Shown one piece after another: positions 37,062 to 50,222 of a stretch of DNA of 64,000 nt. The notes under the pieces were generated by a model. The model did no database searches, was not told the DNA's origin, and was given only the letters and a program-made list of their open reading frames with translations. A program made the position numbers and the translations under genes. Numbering within the stretch: position 1 is the stretch's first letter; every line of letters starts with the position of its first letter. The DNA comes from Phialocephala subalpina (lineage: Eukaryota > Ascomycota > Leotiomycetes > Helotiales > Mollisiaceae): positions 858,985 to 922,984 of the forward strand of contig FJOG01000004.1 in the NCBI GenBank assembly GCA_900073065.1, in the 5' to 3' direction.

Positions 37062-40000
37062 CCTCAAAGTTTCCCAAAGGAGAATTTCCCCTTGCCTCCG
37101 CGGCAGCCTCCCGTTAACTGCCGAGAAATTCCCCGATCCTCCATCCCATTCCCCACTTACTAGGTAGACAAAGAAAGGATCTCGAAGAATGTCTGTACCC
37201 GCTCCCGTGCCTGAAACGTGATTGAAGCCTCCGGTGCCTTCCCGCAGTGGTTCATCACATCACGGATCTAGCGGTAGGCTGGGCTGTTCTAGACCTAGAT
37301 GTACCTACCATACTTGGCTCAAGAAGAAAGACTGCAGGTGGCACAGTAGCAAGAGAGAAGAGAAAGTGGCGGCGGGGCGGGACTTGGGGCTTGGGAGCAG
37401 GCTATGAAGGAGCGAGAAAACAACTGCAGGACGACCTGATCTCGGACAGGACTAGATCAAAAGAGAAGCCCACTCACTCGCACAAGAACACACCCCAACC
37501 CGCCCAAATGTAGAACGAAGAGCCACCAGAGCCTCAACGCCCCGTTCATGCTCCTCCATGCAATATTCTACATGAGACGGCTCTGTGCTTCTTTTCTCGC
37601 CCCTCTCTGGCTTAGTAGTTGGCTTGACGGGTTGGCCACTAGTACTGATACTGACTCGGCGCCTCCGTCGTGCCCTTGCACAAAAAAGCAGCGCCAATAG
37701 GCGCGTGTCTCGAAAGAGCATAGGAAATGAGGATAGGGAAAGAAAGCACCGGTGGACGAGAGCTCAGGTCTTTGTCTCGCGCGGGTAGCCGACGGGTACA
37801 TGCAGAGCTGTTCCACAGAGCTTCCACTTCGGGAAGAGGGACGAGAATCAAAGAGCAAGGACGTTGGATATGGGGCTGGGAGGTGACGGTGTCACTGCTT
37901 GATGTTGAAGAAAATGAGATAGGGGAAGGGGGAGGCTGAACGATGATACGGCATAGCGCTCAGTCTCAGACTCATGCTGTGAATGATGAAATGGCACGAA
38001 CGATCTGTATGTTTCGCAAATCCGTAACCACACAGTGGGTGATATTTCTCGCCTCCCAAAAGCTTGACGGCCGTGTTGTGTAGGCTGCTGAGCTTGGTTC
38101 TTGCTCTTGTGACTCGATAAGAGATGTATCACCTACCTGAAGGCTGCGTCACTACGAGCAAACAAGGTCCCCAGCGCCAAGTAGTGGGTTTGAATGCAAC
38201 CATCTCATGACCGCGAGGCTGGGATGAGGCAACCAATTGAGCTCCTTGAGGAGTAGTAAATTCGAGAAGCTGAGACATGCCTGTGTATCTAGTACGACGG
38301 AGCGTTTGGATCGTGGGATTCAATAATGAAAATCAAGCAGCATGAATGTACCAACTCACTCTCTGCTTCACTTACAGATTATCGAGATCTTGTATTGATT
38401 CCGAGTCAAATCCGGGTCATAGTGTGAACGCCTTGCTCTTCAGCCTGATTCTGTGCGCAAAGGTAGTCCAGGCTTGGGTCGTCTGACTCTCGTCGTTGGC
38501 CAGAGATTGGTCTGATATCTAGGAAATAAAGTGTGTGGATAATCTGGAGAAGCTTGAAATTGTGATTCCCGTTCCCAATCCAGTGGTCAACCTATTGAAA
38601 TGAGCATTCAAACCATCACGAGTTCGGCTTTACTTTCGCTGGCTTCGGTGCCATCTTGATATCCCGACAACCTTAATCTTAAATGGTTTGAAACCATATT
38701 TCCGCTGACGCTGCTTCACTTGACGACGGTACCGAAGGCGGGTAAAGGAAAATCAGGATGTCCCCGGGAGTTTGGAGCAATTATGAAAGTCTGCCTTATC
38801 GGTACTTGTTCGTCCTGCGGTGGGGTATATGATCGAGAGTATTGCTGTTGGTTATCGTCCTGCAGTAATCTTCATCCGGGATACCAAGAACCTCAGAATC
38901 TGTTCCGAGCAATACTAACGGCTCTTCGATAGCAGACGCAACACGCGCGGTAAGAAGTGTTGCCTTGGAATAACGCCATATGAGCGTTGAAAACATTGAA
39001 GTTGCCTCCAGAAACAACTGATTTGCTGCTTCCCCACCCTCGCTTCCCTCAGGCGGAAGATATGCAAGAAACCCCAAGCATCGACGGAGAAACGCCTCCC
39101 CTATCCGCGATTGGGCAACAGAATTCTGACAAGCAAAGCCCTGCCCAAGTTCCCGAGACAGATTTCCAGCATGTCGCTCGCAGGCCTGACTAGGCTCCCC
39201 AAGTCGCCAAGGATTCTCGTCCAAAGGTGAGGAGCGTGCATTGCGTTGGTCATTGTTTGGTAAGACCGCACCTCTCACAACGAGTTCCAGCGTCCCAGCA
39301 AAAAGTATGGTGAGTCCGGGCACGGTGCTAGTTGGAATCATCTCTGTTTCAGCTGCCATATTGCCGGATGTTCCAACGAAACCGCAACCCCACAGATCCT
39401 CTATCAACGACACAAGAAGCCGCTGGCAATGGTTCAGATAACATCCAAAAGGAAAGGTTGTCTTCAAAAAGGCATGGGTGAGGTATGGCAGGGGCTAGAT
39501 CTGGGTATCGGCTGCCCCATCCGCCTCGGCACGAGGAGAGAACCCCTCAGCCCAGGTTGTCTGCCGATGCCCTTCCCAATCCCGTTCAAGGTTTGCACAA
39601 TGGCTGCATAAAAGGCACATAAGAGTCTGTGATGTGCTGTGCAGAAACCCCATTCGTGTTAGCACCAGATATTCCCTAGCAAGCCCAGACCATCAGCTGC
39701 GCCCATAAGAGTCGTCAGAAGCTCTGAATGGTTCATGAGGACAAAGACCCCGTTATTTCCTCGAGATTCCCGATGAGGTTCTCCCGCTAATAACGTGGGA
39801 CAACGTGCTGAAAGTACGTCAAAAGAGACGATCAGTTTATTCTGATCACTTTGTGCCGTGCCTCGTGCGACGCCGTTGTGATGCTAAATTGTGTGTCCAT
39901 GGACACATGGTGATGGCTTCTTGATAAACACCATGACCTCGGAGGGGAGGAGGCATATCTTCATGCTTTGAGAATTCGAGGCGCTCAATTATCGCATCAA

Positions 40001-42242
40001 GTTTTGAGCGTCTATCGCGGTACCAGGTTGAAAGAGGTTCAGCTCCAAATCCAATACGGAAGTTACCAAATGAATTAGGGGTTGCGCATCCATGAGGATC
40101 TGAGAGTGTTTCTCTGCCGGTTCAATTGCATGGGCGTGGGACCGTTCGGCATGCACCAAAACGTGCAGGTCGCCCGAGAAATGGTGCCATCCGATACTCA
40201 GCAGTCCAAGGGGGCATCCAATCGAGGGTTTCGGGTCCTGGGTCCCGAGTCGTTGACTGGCTTTCTGAAAGAAGCGTCATGGTCGAAATATACTTTAGCC
40301 GCTTTTTCTCCTGAAAACCCGCTGGCCAGTTCGGTGGATATGGCAAACGAGACACTTTCAGTCTTTCACGATCGTCCAACGTCAGACCCTTTCCACAGGC
40401 CTGTTCCTGATCGGACTATCGAACGCGAAAGCATGGCATGGGCTCCTGGAGACCATCTCCTAGACTCGGGACGTCCAAGCTGGAAATGGGCCGACACTCG
40501 ATTTGCAGGGTGCGGCGCGCGTCCGCACGAAAAATATTGGGCGGGCATTTCAACCCCACTCACCCATCTGCGTGCTCGCTTACAGTTACAGCCCCCTCGC
40601 TTCCCAGTCCCAGATATTGTTCATCGACTCCATTCGTTCCCAGAGGAGAAAGAACACTCTGTAGGCGAAGGTCACACCCGCTCTGAAACTCTTCAGTAAA
40701 CGGAATCGGCTTGCGATAGAGATCCCGGATGTGTGGTGGTGTCTGCCGTCTTCGGTTCAGAAATTTTCCTCCCCCAAAGCCGCCAGTCTCTAGAAAAGCA
40801 AACCACCCTAAAACTGCCACTTGATGCCCACAGTAGCAGTCTTCACGGGACTGAACTGAAGAGATGCGGCGACTTCCTTACCCGGCCTATTTTTGCACGG
40901 CAATGGTCCCCAAAGACCGTAATAGAACACTGTAAATTTACCTCTGTCTGATAGACCGCCAGCGTTTAGGAGACGCTCTTGCGAGGTTGGTCGACCATAA
41001 ATATACAGGCGGGGTGCTAATTGAAGCGTTCGCGGTCCCACGCTCTCCAGAACCCGGCGACTGGCACGCACTCAGGTCGCTTAACTTGTTCTATTTGGGA
41101 TGGACCCATGTTGGGAAATGTTCCACCACGGGCTGGCCTCCCACTGGGTCCCACTGGGTTGCCAGTATCTCCAGCCGGCCACAGCGAATCAGGGCTTCCA
41201 CCGGGAGCCCATGGCTGAGTGCTGAGTTTTCGTTTGGGTCACCCGTGGGTGCGTTCAGGGTGTCGATCATCCCTGGCCTCACCCTGGCCTCACCCTGGCC
41301 TCCCTTGGTCTCAAACCTTGTCCAACGCCTGTCCAATACCCTGTTTGGTGGCCTGCTCGAATGCTTGTCGACCCGCATTTACAACCCTGCAGTCCCTCAC
41401 CTGCAGAAATCCATGGCATGGGTTGAATAACGCCCTGCCGCCTGATCCAGTAAGAACGCAATCCAAACTCCCACGGGCTGTTGCGCCAAATGAGCAGGTC
41501 GAAAGCTACCGGCGGTGTCATTGGCTCGGCGGAGATAACCCCAGCATCTGCACTTCTGAGCACGCCTGGGCTGGGTTCCCAAATGCCACCGTCTCTCGGG
41601 GCCACTCCAAGTCCCACCACCGTCCTGGTAGTGTAGCGAAGCCAGTGTCCAGTCAGCAGGATTCCTGCCTCCTTCTCCCACGACTCCTCTTTCTCTTCTC
41701 TGGTGATACTCGTACTCGTCCAGTACAACTCCGCCAAATTCGACACTCGTGAACGACACAGGACGAGAGAAGGACGCCGCCGACGCTGCGAAGAAGGAAA
41801 GGGAAGAGAGTTGAGGACACTTCGAGTCTCTATCGACGAGTCTGAGTTGCGGTACTGTACGGGCTACCGTAGAAGCGACCGACCGTTGGGCTCCGCGTGC
41901 TTGGTTCGAGCCTTGACACGGCGACTCCGATTGCGAATCCCTTCAATCACCTCAATCACTTCACTCATCCGGCCTGCTGGAACACTCGAATTTCGAAGTC
42001 TCTCGTTGAAAATTGTGGTTGTTGAGTCGTGGTTGTTTGGTGAGCATTTCCCCAAGTAACGCTTGGTCGTCGCTTCCACCACCCATCAATTTGGCTCGGG
42101 AACTTCTTTGACTTCCCGCATCGCGACTCGTCAGGACAGGGCTGACGATTCAGACATTCAGTATCCCCACATTCGAGTTCAGAACGAGTCTGAACTATTA
42201 TCTTGCTTCAATTAATCAATTGACTCGAACGAAAATATTACA
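37062..42242. other. Long apparently non-coding region upstream of veA
   Basis: About 5.2 kb. Frames of 150-225 codons exist (38796-39467 minus, 40082-40699 plus, 41219-41752 plus) but overlap one another on both strands and show no family motif. A 12-bp tandem repeat (CTGGCCTCACCC, three copies, 41274-41306) and a perfect 16-bp palindrome TGTGTCCATGGACACA (39892-39907) are present. The last 500 bp, rich in CGAxT and CT words, are probably the veA promoter and 5' UTR. Confidence 0.45.
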
Positions 42243-44015
42243 ATGGCGGCAACGGCGGCTAGTCGTCGTCTCCCGGATCCCCAGGTGGTTACGAGGGACC
42301 TCACGGATGGAAGAAAGTTGGAATATCGTCTGAATGTCATTCAACAGCCAGAACGTGCCAGAGCATGTGGTTCAGGGGCCAAGTGTACGTGTGCATACCG
42401 TCAAGGAAGACCAAGTAGTTAACTCTGTACAGCGTCTGCCGATCGTCGACCAGTTGATCCACCACCCGTTGTCGAGCTTCGCATATTTTCCGTCAATGGG
42501 TCCCAGAAGGAGGACATTACTTTCTCTTACAGCGCCAATTTCTTCTTATTCGCTACGCTGGAAGTGGCTCGACCAATGGCTCATGGCCGTGTGCAACAGC
42601 CTCCTGCTTCTCAACAAGTACCCGTCCTGACGGGCATGCCAGTCTCTGGAATGGCTTATCTGGACCGACCAACGGAAGCCGGATACTTCATCTTCCCTGA
42701 TCTTTCAGTCCGCCACGAAGGCATGTATCGTTTGAGCTTCAACCTATACGAAGAGATGAGAGGAAATGAATCAGAAGGAGAAGGATCATCCGATAAGTCG
42801 AGAGTTTTGAATGGACCAGGAGTACCAGGAGCGCCGGACTCATCGTTCGACTGGAGAATGGAAGTCAAGTCTGCAGAGTTCACCGTCTACAGTGCGAAGA
42901 AGTTCCCGGGCCTTGCTGAAAGCACCGCCCTCAGCCGAACTGTCGCTGAGCAAGGTTGCCGAGTCCGCATAAGACGCGATGTTCGCATGAGAAGACGAGA
43001 GGGAAAGAATGGTGGAGACTTCGATCAGGTCGAAGAGGACGGATATGAACGAGGTCGTGCTGAGCAGCAAGAATTCCAGAGGGAGCGTACCCGATCCAAC
43101 AGCGCTGGAAGTGACGAGGGTCGTGCTCCATACCAGAATCTAGAACAAGGTCGCCAGTACCAGAGCCAGTATCCTTCGTACACTCCATCGCCAGTTACTG
43201 GTCATGCTCCTCCTCCTCCAGGTGGCCATCTCTGCTTTGGCCAATCAGCTCAATACCAGGGTCCACCACCAGCTCAATTCGCTCAACCTCCAGCTCCTGC
43301 TCCTCAAGCGTATCAGCCACCCCCTCTCCAGAACGCTTACCATCCTCAAGGCCAACCTCAATACCGTCCGCAGCCCGCACAAGCACCACCGGCTCCCAAT
43401 GCGTACCCGTATGAAAGGCCATATCCTCAGTCAGCGTACCCAACGAACCCTCCTCGCGAGCACCGCGACTTCGAGCTTGAGTACAGACGAGCATCTGTTG
43501 CAGGCTATGCACCACCTCAACCTACTGCGTATCCTTCTATGGAGTCGAACTACCCACGTCCTCCATATGGATATCCTCAGCGGAGTAGCAGCCCTCTTCC
43601 ATCCCTGGCACCTCTGAAGCTTCCGATCGAGCCGAAATACGAGGCCGCTTCATCACCCACTGCTCCCCTCTCTGCTATCAAAACCACCGCTCCTCCGTTG
43701 CCTAGCCCCAGCTTTCCCAGAACTCAAGCCCATGAAGGTCCAGGCTCATACAGTCAATACTCAGCTCCACTTCCTGCTATTGATCCTGTTCGCGAACCAG
43801 CACGCAACGGAAAGAGACCATTTGATGCTGTCTTCAACTCGGTTGAAAGCACGAAGCCGCTTCATAATGGCATGAGATCTAGCAGCCCACACGACGCCAA
43901 TGTTGACGAAGGAGAGGAGGATGATGAAGATTTCGAGGCTCAAAAGTTGCTGATGTCCTACAAGCGCGCCGACGGATCAGCGACCTCTCGACAACTGCCT
44001 TGCGCCTCGGGATAG
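42243..44015 (+). CDS. veA: Velvet complex protein VeA
   Basis: Exons 42243-42384 and 42433-44015 (48-nt intron GTACGT...TACAG) give 574 residues. The N-terminal velvet domain shows the VeA hallmark [32 protein letters not shown], formed across the splice, followed by SANFFLFATLE, YFIFPDLSVRHEGMYRLSFNLYE and FTVYSAKKFPGLAESTALSRTVAEQGCRVRIRRDVRMRRR. The basic segments there, with the N-terminal RRLPDPQ region, suit importin-dependent nuclear entry. The C-terminal 350 residues are Pro/Tyr/Gln-rich and disordered, with an RPFDAVFNS motif and an acidic stretch (GEEDDEDF) before the end, typical of VeA. The partners in other fungi are VelB and the methyltransferase LaeA, linking light, sexual and asexual development and secondary metabolism. 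Length matches the Aspergillus protein. The upstream region is free of recognisable genes for about 10 kb. Confidence 0.96.
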
Positions 44016-45445
44016 GTTATTCCCTATTATGGGAATTATTTTGTGTCTTTTGGAATGGGTGGCGTTTGGGTTTACTGGAATCATTGTTACCACCACACTT
44101 TTATGCACGGACTGAGCTTTTCCCTTCGAGAACGGATAAACAGCAACGTTTCGGCTTTCATGATATTACCCCTGCTACCACGACCTTGCACAAACAACTA
44201 CACGGCATCATCTCCTTTTTCTGGGTTTTCATGGCTTGACCCACGGGCAGCCTCGCGAATCTACTCCTTTCAGCAAAAGCACACATCATCTTCTCCTTGT
44301 TCTGGAATTCGCTTAGAGCCTGTAGGGAGAAATGTCTTCCTGCTTTTTGAACCCTCTACTACACTTTCCTTTGTTGATTGAATTGAGCTGGAAGAGGGGT
44401 TTGGGATCTATTGGACTGGATTGGGCCGGAAACCATTCTGTAATTTAGGTGGAGATTATATTGGAATGGCGGGACTCGGGCAACTGGTCGTGTGTGTGTG
44501 CGTGTGTCTGTTCGATTGGGATATGAATGCATGGGATATATGAAGATATTTTGAAGATTTTGAGGCTTCTATGAGTGACCCACCTGAGTGCATCTGTCTC
44601 CCCTCCTAGGCCCTTGAAAGTGGTTTTCCTACCGCTGAGATTTCACTCTCCATGACCCAGACATCCGCATCTGTGGAGTCTGAGAGTCTCTCCGCACTTT
44701 TGAATTTTTGATGTTTGAGTTTATGAGTTTGGCTTGGAAAATGTGGTCTGGTATCGGACCTTTGGTACTCTGATCTTCTTGGCTGTCATCATCGTGATGG
44801 GCTGAGAAACATTAAAAAAGCACTCCATGAGCTCTGACTCTACTATTTTGATGTACCTATATGCGGAGATTGTGTCCTTTTTCTGAGTGTTTAGGGGTGA
44901 GACATGTGTAAATGTCTTACTGGCCATGAATGCTTGGACTTGAGACCTAACGTTGGCCACCTCACCAGAACTTCCTTGGGAACTCGAAATATTCGCGCAA
45001 ATATTGAGCAATGCAGAATCATTACTTCTTCATCTGATGATTCGAATTGAGACTCTTACCTTCTTGTAGAAGTTCACGTGTCAATGTTATCAAAATAGAT
45101 CGGGATATTTAAGGTTGCTAGCGTACCGGCGCGCGAACGCGTCTCAAATCGTCAGAGTGTCTTAGAACTTGCATTGCATCAAGCACGAATAAGGAGGAGT
45201 CAACACAGGAAAATCTCCGCAAAACTTCGAGCAGCTCCCGTTCACCTTTGCTTCCATTTTTCTTCTTAGGACAATTCCTCATACTTCGGACGAGCTCAGC
45301 ATTAGACTTTCTCAACCTCGATTTTCCCTCGCCTCGGATAGTCAACATAAACAAAAACAAACTCAAACAAAAGCGCCCAAAGCTCCCGCACAGCCAATGC
45401 CACGGATGAACCTCAAACTCCCGTAGGATAGGAAATCCGGGAACA
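44016..45445. other. Intergenic stretch downstream of veA
   Basis: Contains the veA 3' UTR with a short GT-repeat at about 44490-44510 (GTGTGTGTGCGTGTGT) and the promoter of the next plus-strand gene. Short frames (44721-45011, 45118-45366 minus) lack family character. Confidence 0.45.
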
Positions 45446-48338
45446 ATGTCTACCGTCTACCAGGTAAGTTTCGAATACCAGATCATAATCGCACCATTCT
45501 ATTTTGTTCTTACATGCACTTCCCCGTCACGTTCGCCCGGGGTAATTTCCTGGGTTGCGATTTTGAAGCTGAACTCTATCATAGCAAACTGGGGATCGGG
45601 GAAGACCTGCTACGCAAGCAAAGAGTCCGAGAGATGAGGATTATGACGATACGACACCGAAGGCGGGCACGAAGAGATTGTTTAGCAACCGCGTATCGAG
45701 ACAGATCGAGGGCAAGGACTACAATGGCGAGTATGAAGATCTTGAGCCAGTGGAGGAGCGACATTCAGACAAGAGACACCGCAGCGCAGATTGGCCTCTT
45801 CCTCCAAGCAGTCCCGCCAGTCCAGCTTCTGCTAGACCACCTCTACGAAATCGAAACGCGCCCAATTCGCCCTCTTCGCGCACCCGCAGAGCAGTCTCGC
45901 AACAACGTCCTTCGAAGTTCCAGGAGGGTAGCATGAACGACCGTGTTAGCCAAGTCCCACCTATACCATACCTAGACGGCGAAGATGAGCTTCTGGAGGA
46001 ATACGACCCAATCGAACCTCGAGAGAGCCGTGGTAGAAATATCGCTCGTCCTCGAGTGTTCACCCGCCGTAATGAGTCTGTTGCTGGATCGGTCACTGAT
46101 CAGTCGGAGACGAGTCGGCATTCTATCTTCCGCTTTGGCAAATCGATTGCTGCGTCGTTCAATCCGAGTAATTGGAAAATTTGGTCCAAGGGCCAACATT
46201 CACATGAGAATGAGGAGACGGCACAGATGCGAGTACTTAGGGAGCGACAATCGAAGGCTGAGAGAATCTATAGGGAATTGAAGGAGTCTGGACGATTCGG
46301 CAACTCTAACATTACGTTTCCTAACCCGTCCGTGGTCCAGGGAGAGCCCAAGCCAAAACATGATTCGGGAATTGAGTTTGGGGAAAACGACATTGCTAGC
46401 AACCAGGGAAACAATGCTACGCCACTTGAGGAAAAGAGAAAGGGCCGAATCTATCTGGAGCCACCGAGACTTTCGGAGTCGGTACATGGAGGAAGTCCTG
46501 TTTCTCATATGTCGAGTTCCCAGGCCAACTCTAACAACTCATCGCCAAACAAGTCCTCCTTCCACTTCAAGAAGCCTTCCCTCTCGAACCTCAAAAAGTC
46601 CTTTGCTAGCCTTAGCAGCACCAACTTGTCGGAGCCTGGTCAACAAGCACGCCGAATTCCATCTCGCAAGGACCTACAGAAACAACAGAAGCTCGTCAAG
46701 CGAGTTAGTGATTTGGAGGGCAAATTGCAGGCTGCACGAAAGCAGCTGTCTGATGCTATGGGTGAACCTTTGCCTTTATCTCAGGTCTCTCTCTCGAGTC
46801 AAGGATCTCATGTAATTGAGACTTCGGAAGTGTTGTCGCCTCCTGTACCGCCGGTACATCATACGCCTATGGGGAGAGTCACTAGACGACCATTCGTGCC
46901 TGGTGCTTTGGCTTCGCTTCCTTCGGAGAGACTTTTACCTGGATATAAGCCGGATGAGGAAGATGAAGAAGAGGAGGACGAGGAGGAGGAGGGAGATATA
47001 AAGATTGGCATGGCTGTGTCTGTTGATCATAAGCAGGCTGTTATGTCCGAGGCTGTGACTGATGAGAAGTCGAAGAAAACTTCCATCAGTTATGGTCAGT
47101 CACCTGCATGGCTTGGTAGACAGCTTCAGCGTCCGGGTGGTTCATCTGAGGCTCATTCAAAGCAAGGCGTGAAGGATGAGGATGAAGCAACTCCCACGGT
47201 CAAGAAGAGTCTCCCAACCAACAAGTTGGATGTCGCAGATACCTCTGCCATTATCAGCATGCCAGTAGCTCAGGCAGTAGACAATACTGTTCGTGACTTT
47301 GCTGAGGTTGATTCGGCGGTCAAGGAGGAGGAAGAAGACAAGGAAAAGACTCCCAAGTCCCAGTCCCAACTCACACCTGGATCCAAAAAGCGCAAGAGCA
47401 AGTTTGTGGGCCATGCGGACGACGGTGGTATCTATGTACCCACAGAAGGCGAGTCCGGTTCTGATCCTGAATCCGAGGTCAAAAAATATAGCCCACAAAA
47501 GCAACAGTCCACAGCCCGCAACCCAGAATCTACTCCTCGCCATAATGGCCGCAGATTAATCCTCAACTCCCCTCGCAAGCTTCAGAAGATCTCTCCTTCC
47601 CAAACTAAGGCAGCAGCCACCAATGTTCCACCACCACCAAGACGAGCTCCTCCCCCTCCACCTACCGATGTTCCCTCCCAACCCGAATTCGCCGATAGTC
47701 CATCAAAGCGTGCGCCACCACCACCATCTATTCAAGGCCCCTCTCCGGTATCTCAAAGCTCAGCGGCTTCTACGATACCAGCCAGACATCCAGAGCGCAC
47801 CTCTTCCTTGAAGTCTACGATGAAGAGCCCGCCTCCTCCCAGCCGAGTCGGAAAGTGGCACCCACCTCCTCTTCCTACGGCACGCCAACAATCCGCTTCT
47901 CCTCCTCCGTCCTCTGCTTTCACAGGTGTTGGTGCTGAGCTGGAGTACAAGAAGCCATCTCTTCACCGACCAAAGCAAAACGAAGGCCAAGCTTACGCTG
48001 CCGATCCAGCAGAGGACGAAGGCATTCCAGCCATGCCAAAGATGCCCAATACCGTGAGATTAGCCAGTGGAGAGGTTGTCAACACCCAGGTCCCAGCTTC
48101 TAAACCTATCACCAAGGGTATCTTGAAGAATGGACGAGGCAGAGCAAAGGCGGAGGGAAGCATGGTCTCAAGAGCATCTGGTGTCTCCAAGAGCAGCACG
48201 AATAAGCTAGTCAAGGGACGAAGAGAAAGTACGCGTTTGGAAAAGAAGCGTGTTGAGATTGAGACTGGGATGGAGAAGGAGAAGGAGGGGAAGATGGTTA
48301 GAGATGCGAGCTTTGAGTGGCCTGAGGATTGCTTTTGA
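45446..48338 (+). CDS. Large disordered protein with short coiled coil (fungal-specific, function unknown)
   Basis: A six-codon first exon (45446-45463, MSTVYQ) is joined by a 160-nt intron to 45624-48338, giving about 910 residues. The second exon begins SPRDEDYDDTTPKAGTKRLF. The protein is mostly low-complexity: Ser/Pro/Arg-rich N-terminus, a helical FGKSIAASFNPSNWKIWSK patch, and a short coiled coil DLQKQQKLVKRVSDLEGKLQ. An acidic run (DEEDEEEEDEEEEGD), Lys/Ser-rich regions with KKRKSKF, and several poly-proline stretches (RRAPPPPPTD) follow, then a basic C-terminus ending FEWPEDCF. Similar proteins in ascomycetes are sometimes labelled 'nuclear RNA binding protein', but I see no RNA-binding domain. 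Poly-proline tracts suggest binding to SH3, WW or profilin partners. The tiny first exon is supported by a strong CAG|GTAAGT donor and an open frame from the acceptor. Confidence 0.7.
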
Positions 48339-49279
48339 AGACCTTCCAACTGCACTTCGACAAACCTAGATATAACGAACAAAAACGAGAATGAGAACAA
48401 GACATGATACCAGACTGGACACGACAAACATATCAAGCATTATGAAGAGGATGATGGCACACACAATGCTTTGTTACGAGTAACGACTCACGCCTATTGA
48501 TGATTGGCTTTCAATTTCGCGAAAACACCTTCGATTTTCGGCTGCCCCTTTTTCTGCATTTCCGGCATTTCTGCATTTCGATTCTACATCACGCTACGCC
48601 ACAATCACGAGCATATCAAGGAGAACGTATCATGATTCTTTCCTGCATCAAAGATGCGTCACTATAATGCGCTTCGTGTATCTCGAGACAGCAGATGGCT
48701 GAGCAAAGATAGGGAGGAATGAATTTCTTTCGACTTATTTCTTTGGCTTTGGGGCATTTGAATTTTTCGAATTCATGAGCAGGCATATGCATCTTGTTCT
48801 CTAGCATTTGAGCGAGCGAGCGAAACATGCAGCATTTTCTTCAATTCTTCTTTCAGCATACAGACAGACTGCAGATAATTGCATAGCCATAGGACGATGA
48901 ATGAATGGCAATTACAACACACCCACTGTAAACTCATCTTAGCTTCGGTGAATGCGATGTGAACATGAATGTTTTATGACTATACATTTCTATCAAATAT
49001 CTCAGGCCAGTTGCCATATTCTAACGAAATCCAAAACAAAAGGAATATCTGGTATGTAACGCTGGTAATCCATCCTGAACGCCTAACCATGGCTCCTGCT
49101 CTGCTTTGGCATTCCCACCAATATCCATATCAACATCATCTGACAATGTCCTCCCAAAGTCCACCCAACAAATATCGTCATCCAGCTTCATGAAAAGACA
49201 CAGTCATCCGCTCCTTGCTCTAGTACTTTATCATCCATGCTATTATCCTTCGGTTGTGTTCCCCAACACCCTCCATCCT
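48339..49279. other. Convergent 3' region
   Basis: About 940 bp between two convergent stop codons. Short frames at 48616-48828 and 48969-49193 have no family character. Confidence 0.45.
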
Positions 49280-50222
49280 CTATTTGTGCCCAACCTGCAC
49301 ATTCTCATGTCTGAGCTCATACCCGCTATCCTGCGAAACCTGAGACTCGGGATCATGCGCATAGTCCCTCTTCAAGCTCTCCTTCGTAATAATCCTACTC
49401 GGATGATAAACATTAAACAACACCATTGTAAAAAACATCAACGTCGCATCGAAGATATACAGATAGTATTCGTGATCGAGCAATGCCCCATCTTGACCCA
49501 TGACATACTCTGCGATACGGAAGACAGATCGGATCATGATCATCAAGGAAGCACCGTAGAGGACGAAGAGGTAGGATTGCCATGGAACAGTAAGTTGTTT
49601 GGAGCGGAGAGAAGGCATGGCGCGGAGACGGTAGTTGAAGATACCAGCGACGATGATGAAGAGGCCGAAGAAGAGGACTTGGATGCCGAGACCGCCGGTG
49701 ATGATGTTCTCGCCGCGTTTGCTGTCGGAGGAATTCTTTGCTTGTGAGAGCATGCCACCACCTGCAGATTGTGCGAGGAAGGAAATAACATCTCCAGCCA
49801 CGAAGACTTTCGTCAACCAGTTGACGCGGATGGGGGAGTGTGATTCGCCATCAGTGAGGCGGATGATGCGTCCTAGGACCATGTAGATAGAGGCTGCGAA
49901 GAGGGCGGGTGCCAAGAGGAGAAGCAAGCTTTGCATGATGTAGGGTGGTGTTGTCCAGTTGCCATAGGACTGGCCTGCGTTTAGGGCTCGTCCGACATAG
50001 CCTATGGTCTCAACTGGTGGTGGGGTTAGAACAAGCTTTTGGGTGCTGAGGCTTAGGGAGCTTACAGAAACCTCCGATGAGAAATGGTATGAAGTACCAT
50101 GTTCGCTTCCTGATCAATTGGAAGCTGTGGAGAAGTGATGTGATGGCGAAGAGGGCGATGAAGATGATTGCTGCGACTTTGTTGGGATTGTAGTGGTAGA
50201 GCAAGTATTTCTGAGCAGCCAT
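49280..50222 (-). CDS. RTA1-family seven-helix membrane protein (lipid-translocating exporter type)
   Basis: Exons 50222-50066 and 50013-49280 (52-nt intron) give 296 residues. The N-terminus MAAQKYLLYHYNPNKVAAIIF is typical of the family. Across the splice runs GGFFETIGYVGRALNAGQSYGNWTTPPYIMQSLLLLLAPALFAASIYMVLGRI, and then FVAGDVISFLAQSAGGGMLS, VLFFGLFIIVAGIFNYRLR, YGASLMIMIRSVFRIAEYVMG and DATLMFFTMVLFNVYHPSRI. These are the RTA1 signatures, with seven predicted helices and a polar cytosolic tail. Yeast relatives (Rta1, Rsb1, Rtm1) confer resistance to sterol analogues, sphingoid bases or other toxic lipids; the substrate here is unknown. It faces a Upc2-like Zn2Cys6 regulator across 627 bp, a plausible regulator-target pair. 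Confidence 0.93.

Noticed and set aside
38796..39467. 223-codon minus-strand frame
   Set aside because: No recognisable motif, overlapped by plus-strand frames of similar quality, and in a region where long frames occur on both strands; treated as chance.
39892..39907. Perfect 16-bp palindrome TGTGTCCATGGACACA
   Set aside because: Single copy, no associated gene start; a palindrome of this size is not remarkable alone in 64 kb.
40082..40699. 205-codon plus-strand frame
   Set aside because: Composition looks random, and other frames overlap on the opposite strand; no family features or splice context.
41219..41752. 177-codon plus-strand frame upstream of veA
   Set aside because: Part of it is read from a 12-bp tandem repeat; probably promoter or 5' UTR DNA.
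44488..44512. GT-rich microsatellite
   Set aside because: Short imperfect simple repeat in a 3' flank; ordinary.
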